Below, piece after piece: positions 17,977 to 25,688 of a DNA stretch of 64,000 bases. A model generated the notes under the pieces. It had not been told where the DNA came from. It saw only the letters and a program-made list of their open reading frames with translations, and did not search any database. The DNA comes from JALFST01 sp022779285 (GTDB lineage: Bacteria > Bacillota > Clostridia > Tissierellales > Peptoniphilaceae). The stretch lies in the NCBI GenBank assembly GCA_050313895.1, contig JBNPMI010000009.1; one strand, 5' to 3'. Every line of letters starts with the position of its first letter. The stretch's first letter is position 1. The position numbers and the translations under genes were made by a program.

Positions 17977-18774
17977 TCAACCAAAACGCCCGGAAACATA
18001 GCGTTCTGTACGCACATCGCTCGGGTTTTCGAAAATTTTGGTCGTGTTATCGTATTCGATCAGCTCGCCGAGATAGAAAAATGCCGTACGGTCCGAAATA
18101 CGCGCCGCCTGTTGCATATTATGCGTAACGATGACAATCGTATAGCTCTTTTTCATATCATACAACAAGTCTTCAATGTGTGTTGTAGAAATCGGATCCA
18201 GTGCCGAGGTCGGCTCATCCATTAAAATCACCTCAGGGTTGACCGCCATGGCGCGGGCAATGCATAAACGCTGCTGCTGTCCGCCGGAAAGACCCATTGC
18301 GGACCCGGAGAGACGATCCTTGACCTCATCCCACAAAGCCGCTTTTCTCAAGCTCGACTCGACGATCTTCGCAAGCTCTTCGTGTTTGCGAATTCCCTGC
18401 ATTCTGGGTCCGTATGCGACATTATCAAAAATGGATTTCTGAAAGGGATTGGGCTGCTGAAAGACCATCCCCACCCGCTGACGCACTTCAAGAGGATCCA
18501 TTTCTTTATAAATATCCACTCCCTGCAGGAGCAGACTGCCTTCGACTCTCGTATCGGGAATCAGATCATTCATGCGATTCAAGGTTTTGAGAAATGTGGA
18601 TTTTCCACATCCTGACGGACCGATCAGCGCCGTAATCTCATTTTCCCGAATTTCCATATTCAGACCTTTTAAGGCATGAAAATCGCCATAATAAAAGTCC
18701 ATGTTTGTAACGGAAAATTTAGAAATTTCCGCTTTGCCGAGTGTGTGTTCACTCTTAAAATTCGATTCGTTCAT
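17977..18774 (-). CDS. pstB: Phosphate ABC transporter ATP-binding protein PstB
   Basis: ATPase of 265 residues with Walker A GPSGCGKST, the PstB-typical QQPNPFQKSIFDNVAYGPR stretch, signature LSGGQQQRLC and Walker B VILMDEPTSALDP. The ATG at 18774 follows GGAGG with 4-nt spacing; an in-frame start at 18813 overlaps pstA and is rejected. Imports phosphate with PstSCA. Confidence 0.97.
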   Translation of the reverse strand: MNESNFKSEHTLGKAEISKFSVTNMDFYYGDFHALKGLNMEIRENEITALIGPSGCGKSTFLKTLNRMNDLIPDTRVEGSLLLQGVDIYKEMDPLEVRQRVGMVFQQPNPFQKSIFDNVAYGPRMQGIRKHEELAKIVESSLRKAALWDEVKDRLSGSAMGLSGGQQQRLCIARAMAVNPEVILMDEPTSALDPISTTHIEDLLYDMKKSYTIVIVTHNMQQAARISDRTAFFYLGELIEYDNTTKIFENPSDVRTERYVSGRFG

Positions 18775-18784
18775 GGTGCCTCCG

Positions 18785-19678
18785 CTATTTCTTCCCACGA
18801 TTTTTGGATTCATATCGTCTCGTGATCACTCGTGCGAGAATCGAAAAAATCAAAACGGCAATTACGAGTATGGCCGCGGAGAAATTCGCAATCTCCGTAC
18901 TTTTTGGATTGATCGCCTCCGTCCGCATCGTCCAGATATGGAGCGCGAGCGTTTCTCCTGGTCGAATGGGATTCCAAGGACTGGTAGGGGAAAGTAAATT
19001 CATATTTTTCCAATTGATCACGGTCGACATTCCCGCCGTATACATCAACGCCGTTGCTTCTCCGAAGGCCCTCCCCGCTGCAAGGATGATTCCCGTCATA
19101 ATTCGGGGAAACGCCGCCGGTAAAAGCACCTTATGAACGGCATACCATTTGGTAGAGCCCAGAGCCATGCTTCCCTCTAAATAAGAGCCCGGCAGCGAGC
19201 GAAGAGCATCCTCCGTCGTTGTTGCAATCAGCGGAATACTGAGAATGGTGAGCGTTAGTGCACCGGCAAGCAGGCTCCATCCCATACCCGTCCAAATAAC
19301 GAATACGAGATAACCGAAAAGCCCCACAACGATGGACGGCAAGGAGCTCAGTGCCTCGATACACATCCGCAGGATCACTACGGCACGCGATCTGCCTGCA
19401 TAGAGCGCCAGATAAATTCCCGCGGGAATTCCGAATAAAGCGCTGATCAGTAAAGATAAAAGTACCAGATAGAATGTATTAAACAACTGATTTCCGATTC
19501 CGTCCTGCCGAAAGGCCAGCACCCCGGGAAACCAGCTCATCAGCCCTTTTATAATAATATAGGCTGCCAATGCGACGATGAGCAGCAAAAAAGCGCTGCC
19601 TGCTACGGAAATGATACGAAGGATCCGGCGATCTCGACGGCGAATGACCGCAAGATGCTTTCTTTGCGCCTCACTCAT
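18785..19678 (-). CDS. pstA: Phosphate ABC transporter permease PstA
   Basis: Membrane subunit of 297 residues with about six helices and the binding-protein-dependent permease loop (ALRSLPGSYLEGSMALGSTKW). It overlaps pstC by 4 nt (ATGA), indicating coupled translation. N-terminal 25 residues are basic and cytoplasmic. Confidence 0.96.
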   Translation of the reverse strand: MSEAQRKHLAVIRRRDRRILRIISVAGSAFLLLIVALAAYIIIKGLMSWFPGVLAFRQDGIGNQLFNTFYLVLLSLLISALFGIPAGIYLALYAGRSRAVVILRMCIEALSSLPSIVVGLFGYLVFVIWTGMGWSLLAGALTLTILSIPLIATTTEDALRSLPGSYLEGSMALGSTKWYAVHKVLLPAAFPRIMTGIILAAGRAFGEATALMYTAGMSTVINWKNMNLLSPTSPWNPIRPGETLALHIWTMRTEAINPKSTEIANFSAAILVIAVLIFSILARVITRRYESKNRGKK

Positions 19679-20592
19679 GCTGCCTCCTTTTTCATTTTCT
19701 TTTCTTTATTTTCTCTGCGATCGGAGACGAAATGAATCATCACAATAAAAAACATAGAGATCAGAAGCAGGAGAAATGCCAGCGTCCAAAGTGCGGCATT
19801 GGACTCACTACCATCAATGGTATTGCCCATATCGGAAGCAATTACGCCCGTGATATTATTCGTCGGATAAAGCAGCCCCTTTGCAAAAAGTCTTGTCCTG
19901 CCGATTACCATGGCTACGGCTAATGCTTCGCCGAAGGCTCTCGACAGTCCGAGAATAATGCCTGCCAGAATCCCGGGCTTGGCCTCCGAAAGCACGATGT
20001 GGAAAATCACCTGGCTCTTTGTGGCTCCCAAGCCGTAGGCCGCCATGCGATGTGAGACGGGAATGCTTAAAATTGCGTCCGCCGCCATCGTGGTGACGGT
20101 CGGGAAAATCATCACGGATAAAACCACGACTGCGGCGAGCACGGAATAGCCGCCGACAGGTGCCTGAAAGGTATCCCGAATCCATGGAACCAGAACCGTC
20201 AGCCCCATCCAGCCATAGACAATGGAAGGAATTCCGGTAAAAATTTCAATGATCGGCCTCAGCACCTTCTCCCCAAGAGAAGGCAGAATCTCTGTAATCA
20301 GCACCGCCGTTGCCAGTGCAAACGGCGTAACGACAGCAACGGACAGGAGACAGGTGATGAGTGAGCCGACAATGAAAACGGCCGCTCCGACCTTTCCCTC
20401 TCCGGCAGTAAAGCTGTTTGAGGGAGACCAATCCGCCGAAAAAAGAAATTCGCTCAGCGTGTGATCAAATTGAGTAAATGTGCGAATTCCGCGTAAAAAA
20501 AGAAAAAGTACAATTGCGCCGGTAATGAAAAGGATAAAAAATCCGCCGACCGCAGCAATGCTGCGGCCGACCGTTTCGCCTCTGCGATTCAT
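19675..20592 (-). CDS. pstC: Phosphate ABC transporter permease PstC
   Basis: Membrane subunit of 305 residues with about six helices; the EAA-type loop (HRMAAYGLGATKSQV) precedes the segment GLSRAFGEALAVAMVIG shared by PstC proteins. Its start codon shares one base with the pstS stop (TAATG). Forms the phosphate channel with PstA. Confidence 0.96.
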   Translation of the reverse strand: MNRRGETVGRSIAAVGGFFILFITGAIVLFLFLRGIRTFTQFDHTLSEFLFSADWSPSNSFTAGEGKVGAAVFIVGSLITCLLSVAVVTPFALATAVLITEILPSLGEKVLRPIIEIFTGIPSIVYGWMGLTVLVPWIRDTFQAPVGGYSVLAAVVVLSVMIFPTVTTMAADAILSIPVSHRMAAYGLGATKSQVIFHIVLSEAKPGILAGIILGLSRAFGEALAVAMVIGRTRLFAKGLLYPTNNITGVIASDMGNTIDGSESNAALWTLAFLLLLISMFFIVMIHFVSDRRENKEKKMKKEAA

Positions 20593-21545
20593 TATTTTGC
20601 GGGAGTATGAGACTTTACGGCAGCCTCATCCATCTTGGACATGACACCATATCCCAGCGCTTCCACTTCCGTTCCGAATTCGTCACCGGCCATGAATTCG
20701 AGGAAGGATTTTGCCGGTTCCTTAGGCTCTCCCTTAGTATACATATGCTCAAATCCCCACACGGGGTAGGTTCCGTTATAGGTGTTTGCCAGGGTCGGTT
20801 CTACGCCATCCAAGGCAACCCCCTTGAGTCCTTCCGCATCCTTCAGATAGGAAAGCGCAAGGTATCCGATTGCGCCCTTGTTTTCCTGAACAGTCTGACG
20901 AAGCGTGCCGGAATCATCCGTCTCCAGGGAGCCCTTGGTTTCCGCATTGCCGTCCAAAGCCCACTGTGTAAACAAGGCACGGGTTCCTGAGGATTCCGGA
21001 CGAGTGATCAGCATAATGGCCAGATCTTCCCCGCCGACATCCTTCCAATTGGTGATTTTTCCGGTAAAAATATCAATCATCTGCTGCTTGGTCAGGCTTG
21101 TAATCGGGTTGTCCTTATTGATCACAGCCGCCATCGTTGTGGTGCACACCATGTGATCGACAAGTTCTGACGCCTTCGCCGCATCCAGCTTTTCCTCTGC
21201 AAATACATCAGAGTTGCCGATGTCGATGGCCCCCTCGGAAACCTGTGAGAGTCCCTGACCGGATCCTCCTGCGTTGACCACGATTGAAACACCTGTATTC
21301 TTTTCCATGAACCGCTCAGCGCCCTTCTTGGCAATCGGCGCCATGGCCGAGGATCCTGCTACTGTAAGCGATCCTGTGAGAGCGGAAGCATTGGACTTTT
21401 CCTTGGATTCGGTCTTTGCAGAGGATGCCGCAGGAGCTGCCGATGACGCAGCGCCGCTCGTCTCTCCTGATTTTCCGCATGCCGCCAGCCCTCCTGCCAA
21501 AAGAACAGCCATTCCGACACTCAGGATTTTTTTATATGAAAACAT
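20592..21545 (-). CDS. pstS: Phosphate-binding lipoprotein PstS
   Basis: Extracellular lipoprotein of 317 residues with lipobox LAACGKS, an Ala/Ser-rich linker (about 25-55) and the phosphate-binding segments VAGSSAMAPI, GSGQG and RPESSGTRALF. First gene of the pstSCAB-phoU-phoBR operon. A phased Pho box lies about 90-120 nt upstream of its start. Confidence 0.96.
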   Translation of the reverse strand: MFSYKKILSVGMAVLLAGGLAACGKSGETSGAASSAAPAASSAKTESKEKSNASALTGSLTVAGSSAMAPIAKKGAERFMEKNTGVSIVVNAGGSGQGLSQVSEGAIDIGNSDVFAEEKLDAAKASELVDHMVCTTTMAAVINKDNPITSLTKQQMIDIFTGKITNWKDVGGEDLAIMLITRPESSGTRALFTQWALDGNAETKGSLETDDSGTLRQTVQENKGAIGYLALSYLKDAEGLKGVALDGVEPTLANTYNGTYPVWGFEHMYTKGEPKEPAKSFLEFMAGDEFGTEVEALGYGVMSKMDEAAVKSHTPAK

Positions 21546-21630
21546 ATACCCACCCTTTCTCTTTCTGATATCGGAGCTTCCTCAAGATTTTCCTGAGGAT
21601 TCAACCATCATCAAGAGGATAAAGGGAGTT

Positions 21631-21669
21631 TGTAAAGTGTGAGCCGTGTTTTTGTTAAATTCAGGTAAA
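21631..21669 (-). promoter_or_regulatory. PhoP/PhoB box upstream of pstS
   Basis: Reading the minus strand, TTTACC, TTAACA and TTTACA occupy positions 1, 12 and 34 of an 11-bp register (21664-21669, 21653-21658, 21631-21636), with the third slot degenerate. This matches the TT(A/T/C)ACA repeats bound by Gram-positive PhoP. A TATCCT -10-like hexamer lies 9 bp after the last repeat. Confidence 0.7.
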
Positions 21670-21676
21670 ATTCAGC

Positions 21677-22882
21677 TTACTTCTGCACAAGATTATGAAT
21701 TCCGGAGGTCGCCTCTGCAATGCCGTCTTCTCCGATCCAAACCACTTCCACCGGAACGGATGAGAAATTGCGGCGTATGGTTTCCACCTCTTCTTTCGTA
21801 CTCAAAAAGAAAGCAGTGGAAAGCATGTCCGCCATGCCGGAATCCTCTGTCATAATGCTTACGGACGGATAGGCGCCTCCCGGCTGCAGCGTTACCGGAT
21901 CAATAATATGATGATATCTTTTCCCATCCACTTCGAAATAACGCTGGTAATCTCCTGAGGTGACAATCGATGCATCCGAGCCCACCTCAACCGTTGCCGC
22001 TACCGCTTCCTTTACGGGGCGGGGATTCGAAATCGCCACGGTCCAATGGTCTCTGCCATCCACAGGCAGACCTATGGTTTTCACATTGCCTCCCGCATTG
22101 ATAATTCCGCTTGTGAGCCCTTTCTCCTTCAGTTTATCCGCCACGATCTGCGTTGCATATCCCTTTCCTACAGCACCGAGATCCAAGCTCATCCCTTCCT
22201 CCTCAAGAAAAATCGTCTGATTTGCTTCATCCAGCTTCACCTTGTGGATATCGGTATGCCGATTGGCTTTCTCCAGCTGCTCCTGAGTCGGTAAATCGGC
22301 AGCAGTGGCCTTCTCCGCATTCGTCTTTTCACCATCCTCCGTCACATAGCCCACACGATCGCGCACGTCATGCCATAAGCGCAATACGGGGCCCATCGCA
22401 ATATTCACCTTTCCAAGCGTCCGATCATAATTGTCCACCGCAAATTGAACACAGGAAAACAGATCCGCATTCACTTTTACCGCTTCCTTGCCCGCTTTTT
22501 GATTTACGGTATCGATGTTGATCTCTCCGTCATAGGAGTTGTAGTTGTCATAGAGCTTATGCAAGCGTTGAAATTCCGTATGCGCATATTCGACGATTTC
22601 CTTAAATTCCTCCTCTGATCCGGTATAGACCGTCACTTGGATGATCGTGTCAAAGGTGTCGTAAAATGTGCCTGTATTTTTATAGTATTTCGTTCCGTCC
22701 GGCGCAGCTACCTCGGTGCCTTCATTGTATGCAACGGTTTTTTTCAAGTCCTCCGTTGTCAGAGCGCCGGAAGACACTGCACTCTTTTCTGAAACGGAGC
22801 CTTCCGTTTTTTGAGACTGCCCGCATCCTCCTAAAAATAGAAATCCGGCCAATGCCATGGCCATCCATTTTTTATGCTTCAT
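21677..22882 (-). CDS. apbE: FAD:protein FMN transferase ApbE, lipoprotein
   Basis: Extracellular lipoprotein of 401 residues (lipobox LGGCGQS) that attaches FMN covalently to a Thr/Ser of target proteins using FAD. ApbE features: FYDTFDTIIQVTVY near the N-terminus, SLDLGAVGKGYA, GGNVKTIG and HHIIDPVTLQPG. Start at 22882 is fixed by the signal peptide; the longer frame from 22933 adds a charged tail. A plausible client, an FMN_bind lipoprotein, is encoded at 55412-55789. It is read in the same direction as pstS but the Pho promoter lies in between. Confidence 0.95.
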   Translation of the reverse strand: MKHKKWMAMALAGFLFLGGCGQSQKTEGSVSEKSAVSSGALTTEDLKKTVAYNEGTEVAAPDGTKYYKNTGTFYDTFDTIIQVTVYTGSEEEFKEIVEYAHTEFQRLHKLYDNYNSYDGEINIDTVNQKAGKEAVKVNADLFSCVQFAVDNYDRTLGKVNIAMGPVLRLWHDVRDRVGYVTEDGEKTNAEKATAADLPTQEQLEKANRHTDIHKVKLDEANQTIFLEEEGMSLDLGAVGKGYATQIVADKLKEKGLTSGIINAGGNVKTIGLPVDGRDHWTVAISNPRPVKEAVAATVEVGSDASIVTSGDYQRYFEVDGKRYHHIIDPVTLQPGGAYPSVSIMTEDSGMADMLSTAFFLSTKEEVETIRRNFSSVPVEVVWIGEDGIAEATSGIHNLVQK

Positions 22883-23014
22883 AAAAGTCCTTTCCGCCCG
22901 CTTTGACGGGTCGTTGATTTTTTCGTCATTCAATTTTAACTTGCAGAAGACAAACCTTCAACCGCATTCTCAACAGCGCCGCTTACAGGCTTTCACAAAT
23001 GCAAGCGCAGCTCC

Positions 23015-23043
23015 TTGCGTAAAATAATATCTTCTGATAGAAT
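23015..23043 (+). promoter_or_regulatory. Promoter of tRNA-Val
   Basis: TTGCGT and TAGAAT are separated by exactly 17 bp, with the -10 ending 12 nt before the mature tRNA 5' end. Confidence 0.75.
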
Positions 23044-23054
23044 ATTTCAAGTAC

Positions 23055-23128
23055 GGACCATTAGCTCAGTAGGTTAGAGCGCCACGTTGACATCGTGGAG
23101 GTCGCTGGTTCGACTCCAGTGTGGTCCA
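23055..23128 (+). tRNA. tRNA-Val (anticodon GAC)
   Basis: A full cloverleaf: acceptor GGACCAT with GTGGTCC and discriminator A, anticodon stem CCACG/CGTGG around TTGACAT, T-arm GGTTCGACTCC. The anticodon GAC reads GUC/GUU valine codons. CCA is not encoded. Confidence 0.95.
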
Positions 23129-23135
23129 CTCAATA

Positions 23136-23176
23136 ATGCCCAGTCCCTGTGTTTTCAAGGGATTGGGCATTTTTTC
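23136..23176 (+). terminator. Terminator of tRNA-Val
   Basis: ATGCCCAGTCCCTGTG pairs with the CAAGGGATTGGGCAT arm and runs into six T. The right arm is almost identical to that of the tRNA-Ser terminator at 31032-31069. Confidence 0.9.
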
Positions 23177-23193
23177 AACGGTTTCCGAGGTTT

Positions 23194-23250
23194 CGTATCG
23201 TCGGTATCTGTCGATATTTGTCGGTAGAAAACGCATCCATGCCATCAAAA
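23194..23250. repeat. tRNA-flanking repeat, copy 1 (after tRNA-Val)
   Basis: A 24-base block (CGTATCGTCGGTAT.TGTCGATAT) and a later ATGCCATCAAAA are shared with the sequence after tRNA-Ser at 31088-31134. Inside it GTCGGTATCT, GTCGATATTT and GTCGGTAGAA form three contiguous 10-bp direct repeats (23200-23229), like helically phased protein-binding sites. No integrase is seen here. Confidence 0.6.
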
Positions 23251-23341
23251 CACTCTTTCCGGCTGCGGCAATATCCTTTATAATGATGAAAATTAATGAT
23301 CCATTGTCTCCGTGATCCTGAAACGCAGAAAGGAAGCTCCT

Positions 23342-24091
23342 ATGAAACCTATCATCGGCATTGCCGGCGATTTTACAACCAATGACGAAATCGGCCGCAC
23401 ACTACACATCGGAGTGCGAGGACAGAGCTATCAAATTCTATCTACCGATTATTTGAGCTTTCTTGGGAATTCCGGCGCTCTTCCCCTCATGATTCCCGTG
23501 TTCAACAACGGCCGTTTCCATCAGGATTATCTTGAAATGATTGATGGAATCGTATTTCCCGGAGGAACGGACATCGATCCTGTGCATTACAGGGAAACGC
23601 CTGCCCCGCAATCAGGGCTTCCCGTTCCCGAAAGAGATGTGCAGGAGCTTGCGCTGTTCAATTATGTAATGGATCACACCTCGCTTCCCATCTTCGGGAT
23701 CTGCCGCGGATTGCAGCTTGCCAATGTGGCGCGAGGCGGAACGCTCTACCAGGACATTCCCTCTCAGCGCGTCGAAAGTCTGACACATGACCCGAAGAAT
23801 GTGTTCAAGGACGCCCTCGTTCACAAGGTATCTCTCGATCCCGATTCTATGCTCGCCCGATGGATCGGAACCGATGCCCTCGAAGTCAACAGCTTTCACC
23901 ATCAAGCCGTGAAGAAGCTTTCTCCCGATTTTCGTGTGGTGGGAACCGCTCCCGATGGCATCATTGAGGCCATGGAATCCATAAGCAGGCCGAATGTGTT
24001 TCTTGTCCAATGGCATCCGGAGATGCTTGCGTCTACGTATCCGGCTCAGCAGAAAATTATGGACGGTTTTCTATCCCTTTGCGCAAAATGA
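23342..24091 (+). CDS. Gamma-glutamyl-gamma-aminobutyrate hydrolase-like class I amidotransferase (peptidase C26)
   Basis: Cytosolic glutamine-amidotransferase-fold hydrolase of 249 residues, PuuD-like. Conserved early segment FPGGTDIDPVHY, nucleophile elbow FGICRGLQLANV with the catalytic Cys, and the His-Glu pair in QWHPE. Family members cleave gamma-glutamyl amide or isopeptide bonds, for example in polyamine catabolism. No other polyamine genes are nearby, so the substrate is open. The ATG at 23342 follows AAAGGAAG. Confidence 0.9.
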   Translation: MKPIIGIAGDFTTNDEIGRTLHIGVRGQSYQILSTDYLSFLGNSGALPLMIPVFNNGRFHQDYLEMIDGIVFPGGTDIDPVHYRETPAPQSGLPVPERDVQELALFNYVMDHTSLPIFGICRGLQLANVARGGTLYQDIPSQRVESLTHDPKNVFKDALVHKVSLDPDSMLARWIGTDALEVNSFHHQAVKKLSPDFRVVGTAPDGIIEAMESISRPNVFLVQWHPEMLASTYPAQQKIMDGFLSLCAK

Positions 24092-24103
24092 AAACCGGAA
24101 TCC

Positions 24104-24141
24104 AAATCCCCCTTCCGCATTGTGCGGGAAGGGGGATTTTT
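24104..24141. terminator. Terminator between convergent genes
   Basis: AAATCCCCCTTCCGC and GTGCGGGAAGGGGGATTT form a long GC-rich stem ending in five T on the plus strand. It follows the C26 hydrolase gene and also closes the leftward dnaX-recR run. Confidence 0.92.
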
Positions 24142-24210
24142 CATGCCCGGTTTCTGACGACTCCCTGTTTTTTCCGTCGTCTTGTCCGGCTGTGTACAAG
24201 ATATATTTTT

Positions 24211-24630
24211 TTACAAAAGCTGTTTTTGGATCTCATCCAAATCATTTTCCAATTGGAGAAGCATATCGATGCAATGCTCGATATCCACATGAATCCTCGG
24301 GTCTGAGAGCTTTGGATCCGCGTGCGTCCAAAGCGTTTCGAAAGAGACCGTCTCCAGCTCAATCCGCTGATCCGGCAGCACCGCTCGCACTTCATCGGGC
24401 AGGATTGTAAAAACCTCCTGCAAATAGCCGAAATGCTGTTTCACCCGGAGAATCCTGTTGTATTTATTCCGTCCGCCGACCGAAGCGAATCCCAGTGTTT
24501 CCAACCAGCCCACTCCTCGCACCTTTTTCAGCTCCGCTCGCATCTCCCGGCTCAAGCTTTGTGCCATTTGAATCGAAACGAGAGCCTCCTCTTCGGGTGA
24601 TTTGGTATTTTTCCGTTCTGTACGACTCAT
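24211..24630 (-). CDS. Protein of unknown function downstream of recR
   Basis: I do not recognise this 139-residue cytosolic protein. It is charged and apparently mostly helical, with a GVGWLETLGFASVGGRNKYNR-like central segment cut here as GWLETLGFASVGG and a C-terminal predicted helix rich in Asp, Glu and Leu. No signal peptide, membrane helix or cysteine motif is visible beyond one Cys near the C-terminus. GGGAGAG precedes the ATG at 24630; an alternative start at 24645 overlaps the recR stop (ATGA). It is the last gene of the dnaX-ybaB-recR run, suggesting expression with DNA maintenance genes. Confidence 0.7.
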   Translation of the reverse strand: MSRTERKNTKSPEEEALVSIQMAQSLSREMRAELKKVRGVGWLETLGFASVGGRNKYNRILRVKQHFGYLQEVFTILPDEVRAVLPDQRIELETVSFETLWTHADPKLSDPRIHVDIEHCIDMLLQLENDLDEIQKQLL

Positions 24631-24641
24631 ATATCTCTCCC

Positions 24642-25262
24642 TCATGATAGAGATCGACGATCCTCCATGGCTTTCGCCAGAGTTAACTCATCATAGAATT
24701 CAAGGCTTCCCCCTACCGGAATCCCGCTGGCGATGCGAGTCACCTTGATGGGATAGGCTTTGAGCATTTCCGCAAGAAATAAAGTGGTTGTTTCTCCTTC
24801 CACGGTGGCGGAAATCGCCAATATCACCTCTTGAATTTTATGATCCGGATCCTGTTGACTTCTCTCCACACGCATAAGCAGATCTTCCGCGCCGATCTCC
24901 TCGGGCCCCATATCCCGCATCGGCGAGAGTAAACCGTTGAGCACATGATACAGTCCCCGATAGGAGCCTCCACGTTCGATTGCGAGAAGATTCTGCACAT
25001 CCTCCACGACACATACCGTAGACGTATCGCGGCTATGTGAGGCACAGATGGAACAGATGTCCCCTTCCGTGATGTTTCCGCATATACGGCAGCGATGAAC
25101 CTTTTCTGCGACCTCCAGCAGTGCACCCGCAAAGTCCCTTGCCTGCTGCGGATCCCGATTGACCAGATGCAACGCAAGCCGCTGGGCGGTTTTCTTACCG
25201 ATGGTCGGCAAACGCCGAAATTCATTGACCAGCTTCTCCAGAGATTCCGGAAATTCGTTCAT
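24642..25262 (-). CDS. recR: Recombination mediator RecR
   Basis: Protein of 206 residues acting with RecF/RecO to load RecA at gaps. Helix-hairpin-helix LPTIGKKTAQRLA at about 17-29, four-Cys zinc finger CRICGNITEGDICSIC at about 57-72, and a TOPRIM domain with CVVEDVQN. RBS GAGGTGAG precedes the ATG. It follows ybaB by 33 nt, the classic dnaX-ybaB-recR order. Confidence 0.97.
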   Translation of the reverse strand: MNEFPESLEKLVNEFRRLPTIGKKTAQRLALHLVNRDPQQARDFAGALLEVAEKVHRCRICGNITEGDICSICASHSRDTSTVCVVEDVQNLLAIERGGSYRGLYHVLNGLLSPMRDMGPEEIGAEDLLMRVERSQQDPDHKIQEVILAISATVEGETTTLFLAEMLKAYPIKVTRIASGIPVGGSLEFYDELTLAKAMEDRRSLS

Positions 25263-25295
25263 TCTCTCACCTCATTCACTGCTCACGCATCCGTT

Positions 25296-25631
25296 TTACA
25301 GTCCCGGGATATTTAAGCCGCCCGTGAGCTTTCCCATTTCCTTTTCATTCAAGGCTGTGGCCTGTGCAATGGCATCGTTGATGGCTACCATGATCATATC
25401 CTGGAGCATCTCCACATCCTCCGGATCCACAATTTCAGGATCCAAAGTAATTCCCAAGATCTCCCGCTTGCCATTTATGCGAACCTTCACGGCGCCGCCC
25501 CCGGAGGAAGCCTCAAGCTCCGTCTGATCGATCATCTCCTGTGCTTCTTCCATTTTCTTTTGCATTTTCTGCATTTGGCGAACCATGCTGTTCATATTGC
25601 CGCCACCGAATCCGTTAAAACCCCGTCCCAT
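25296..25631 (-). CDS. YbaB/EbfC nucleoid-associated protein
   Basis: DNA-binding protein of 111 residues forming a tweezer-like dimer. A Gly/Phe/Asn-rich start, helix MQKMQKKMEEAQEMI, then the EASSGGGAVKVRINGKREI strand pair and DPEDVEMLQDMI segment are typical. Located between dnaX (57 nt) and recR (33 nt). AAAGGAG precedes the ATG. Confidence 0.95.
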   Translation of the reverse strand: MGRGFNGFGGGNMNSMVRQMQKMQKKMEEAQEMIDQTELEASSGGGAVKVRINGKREILGITLDPEIVDPEDVEMLQDMIMVAINDAIAQATALNEKEMGKLTGGLNIPGL

Positions 25632-25688
25632 AAATTCTCCTTTTCTTCATTCCGTTTTTCTTATTTTACACGACGTTTCCAAGAGGAA

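Noticed and set aside
23066..23248. Reverse-strand frame across tRNA-Val ending in an LESNQRP-type sequence
   Set aside because: A well-known false gene produced by the antisense of tRNA.
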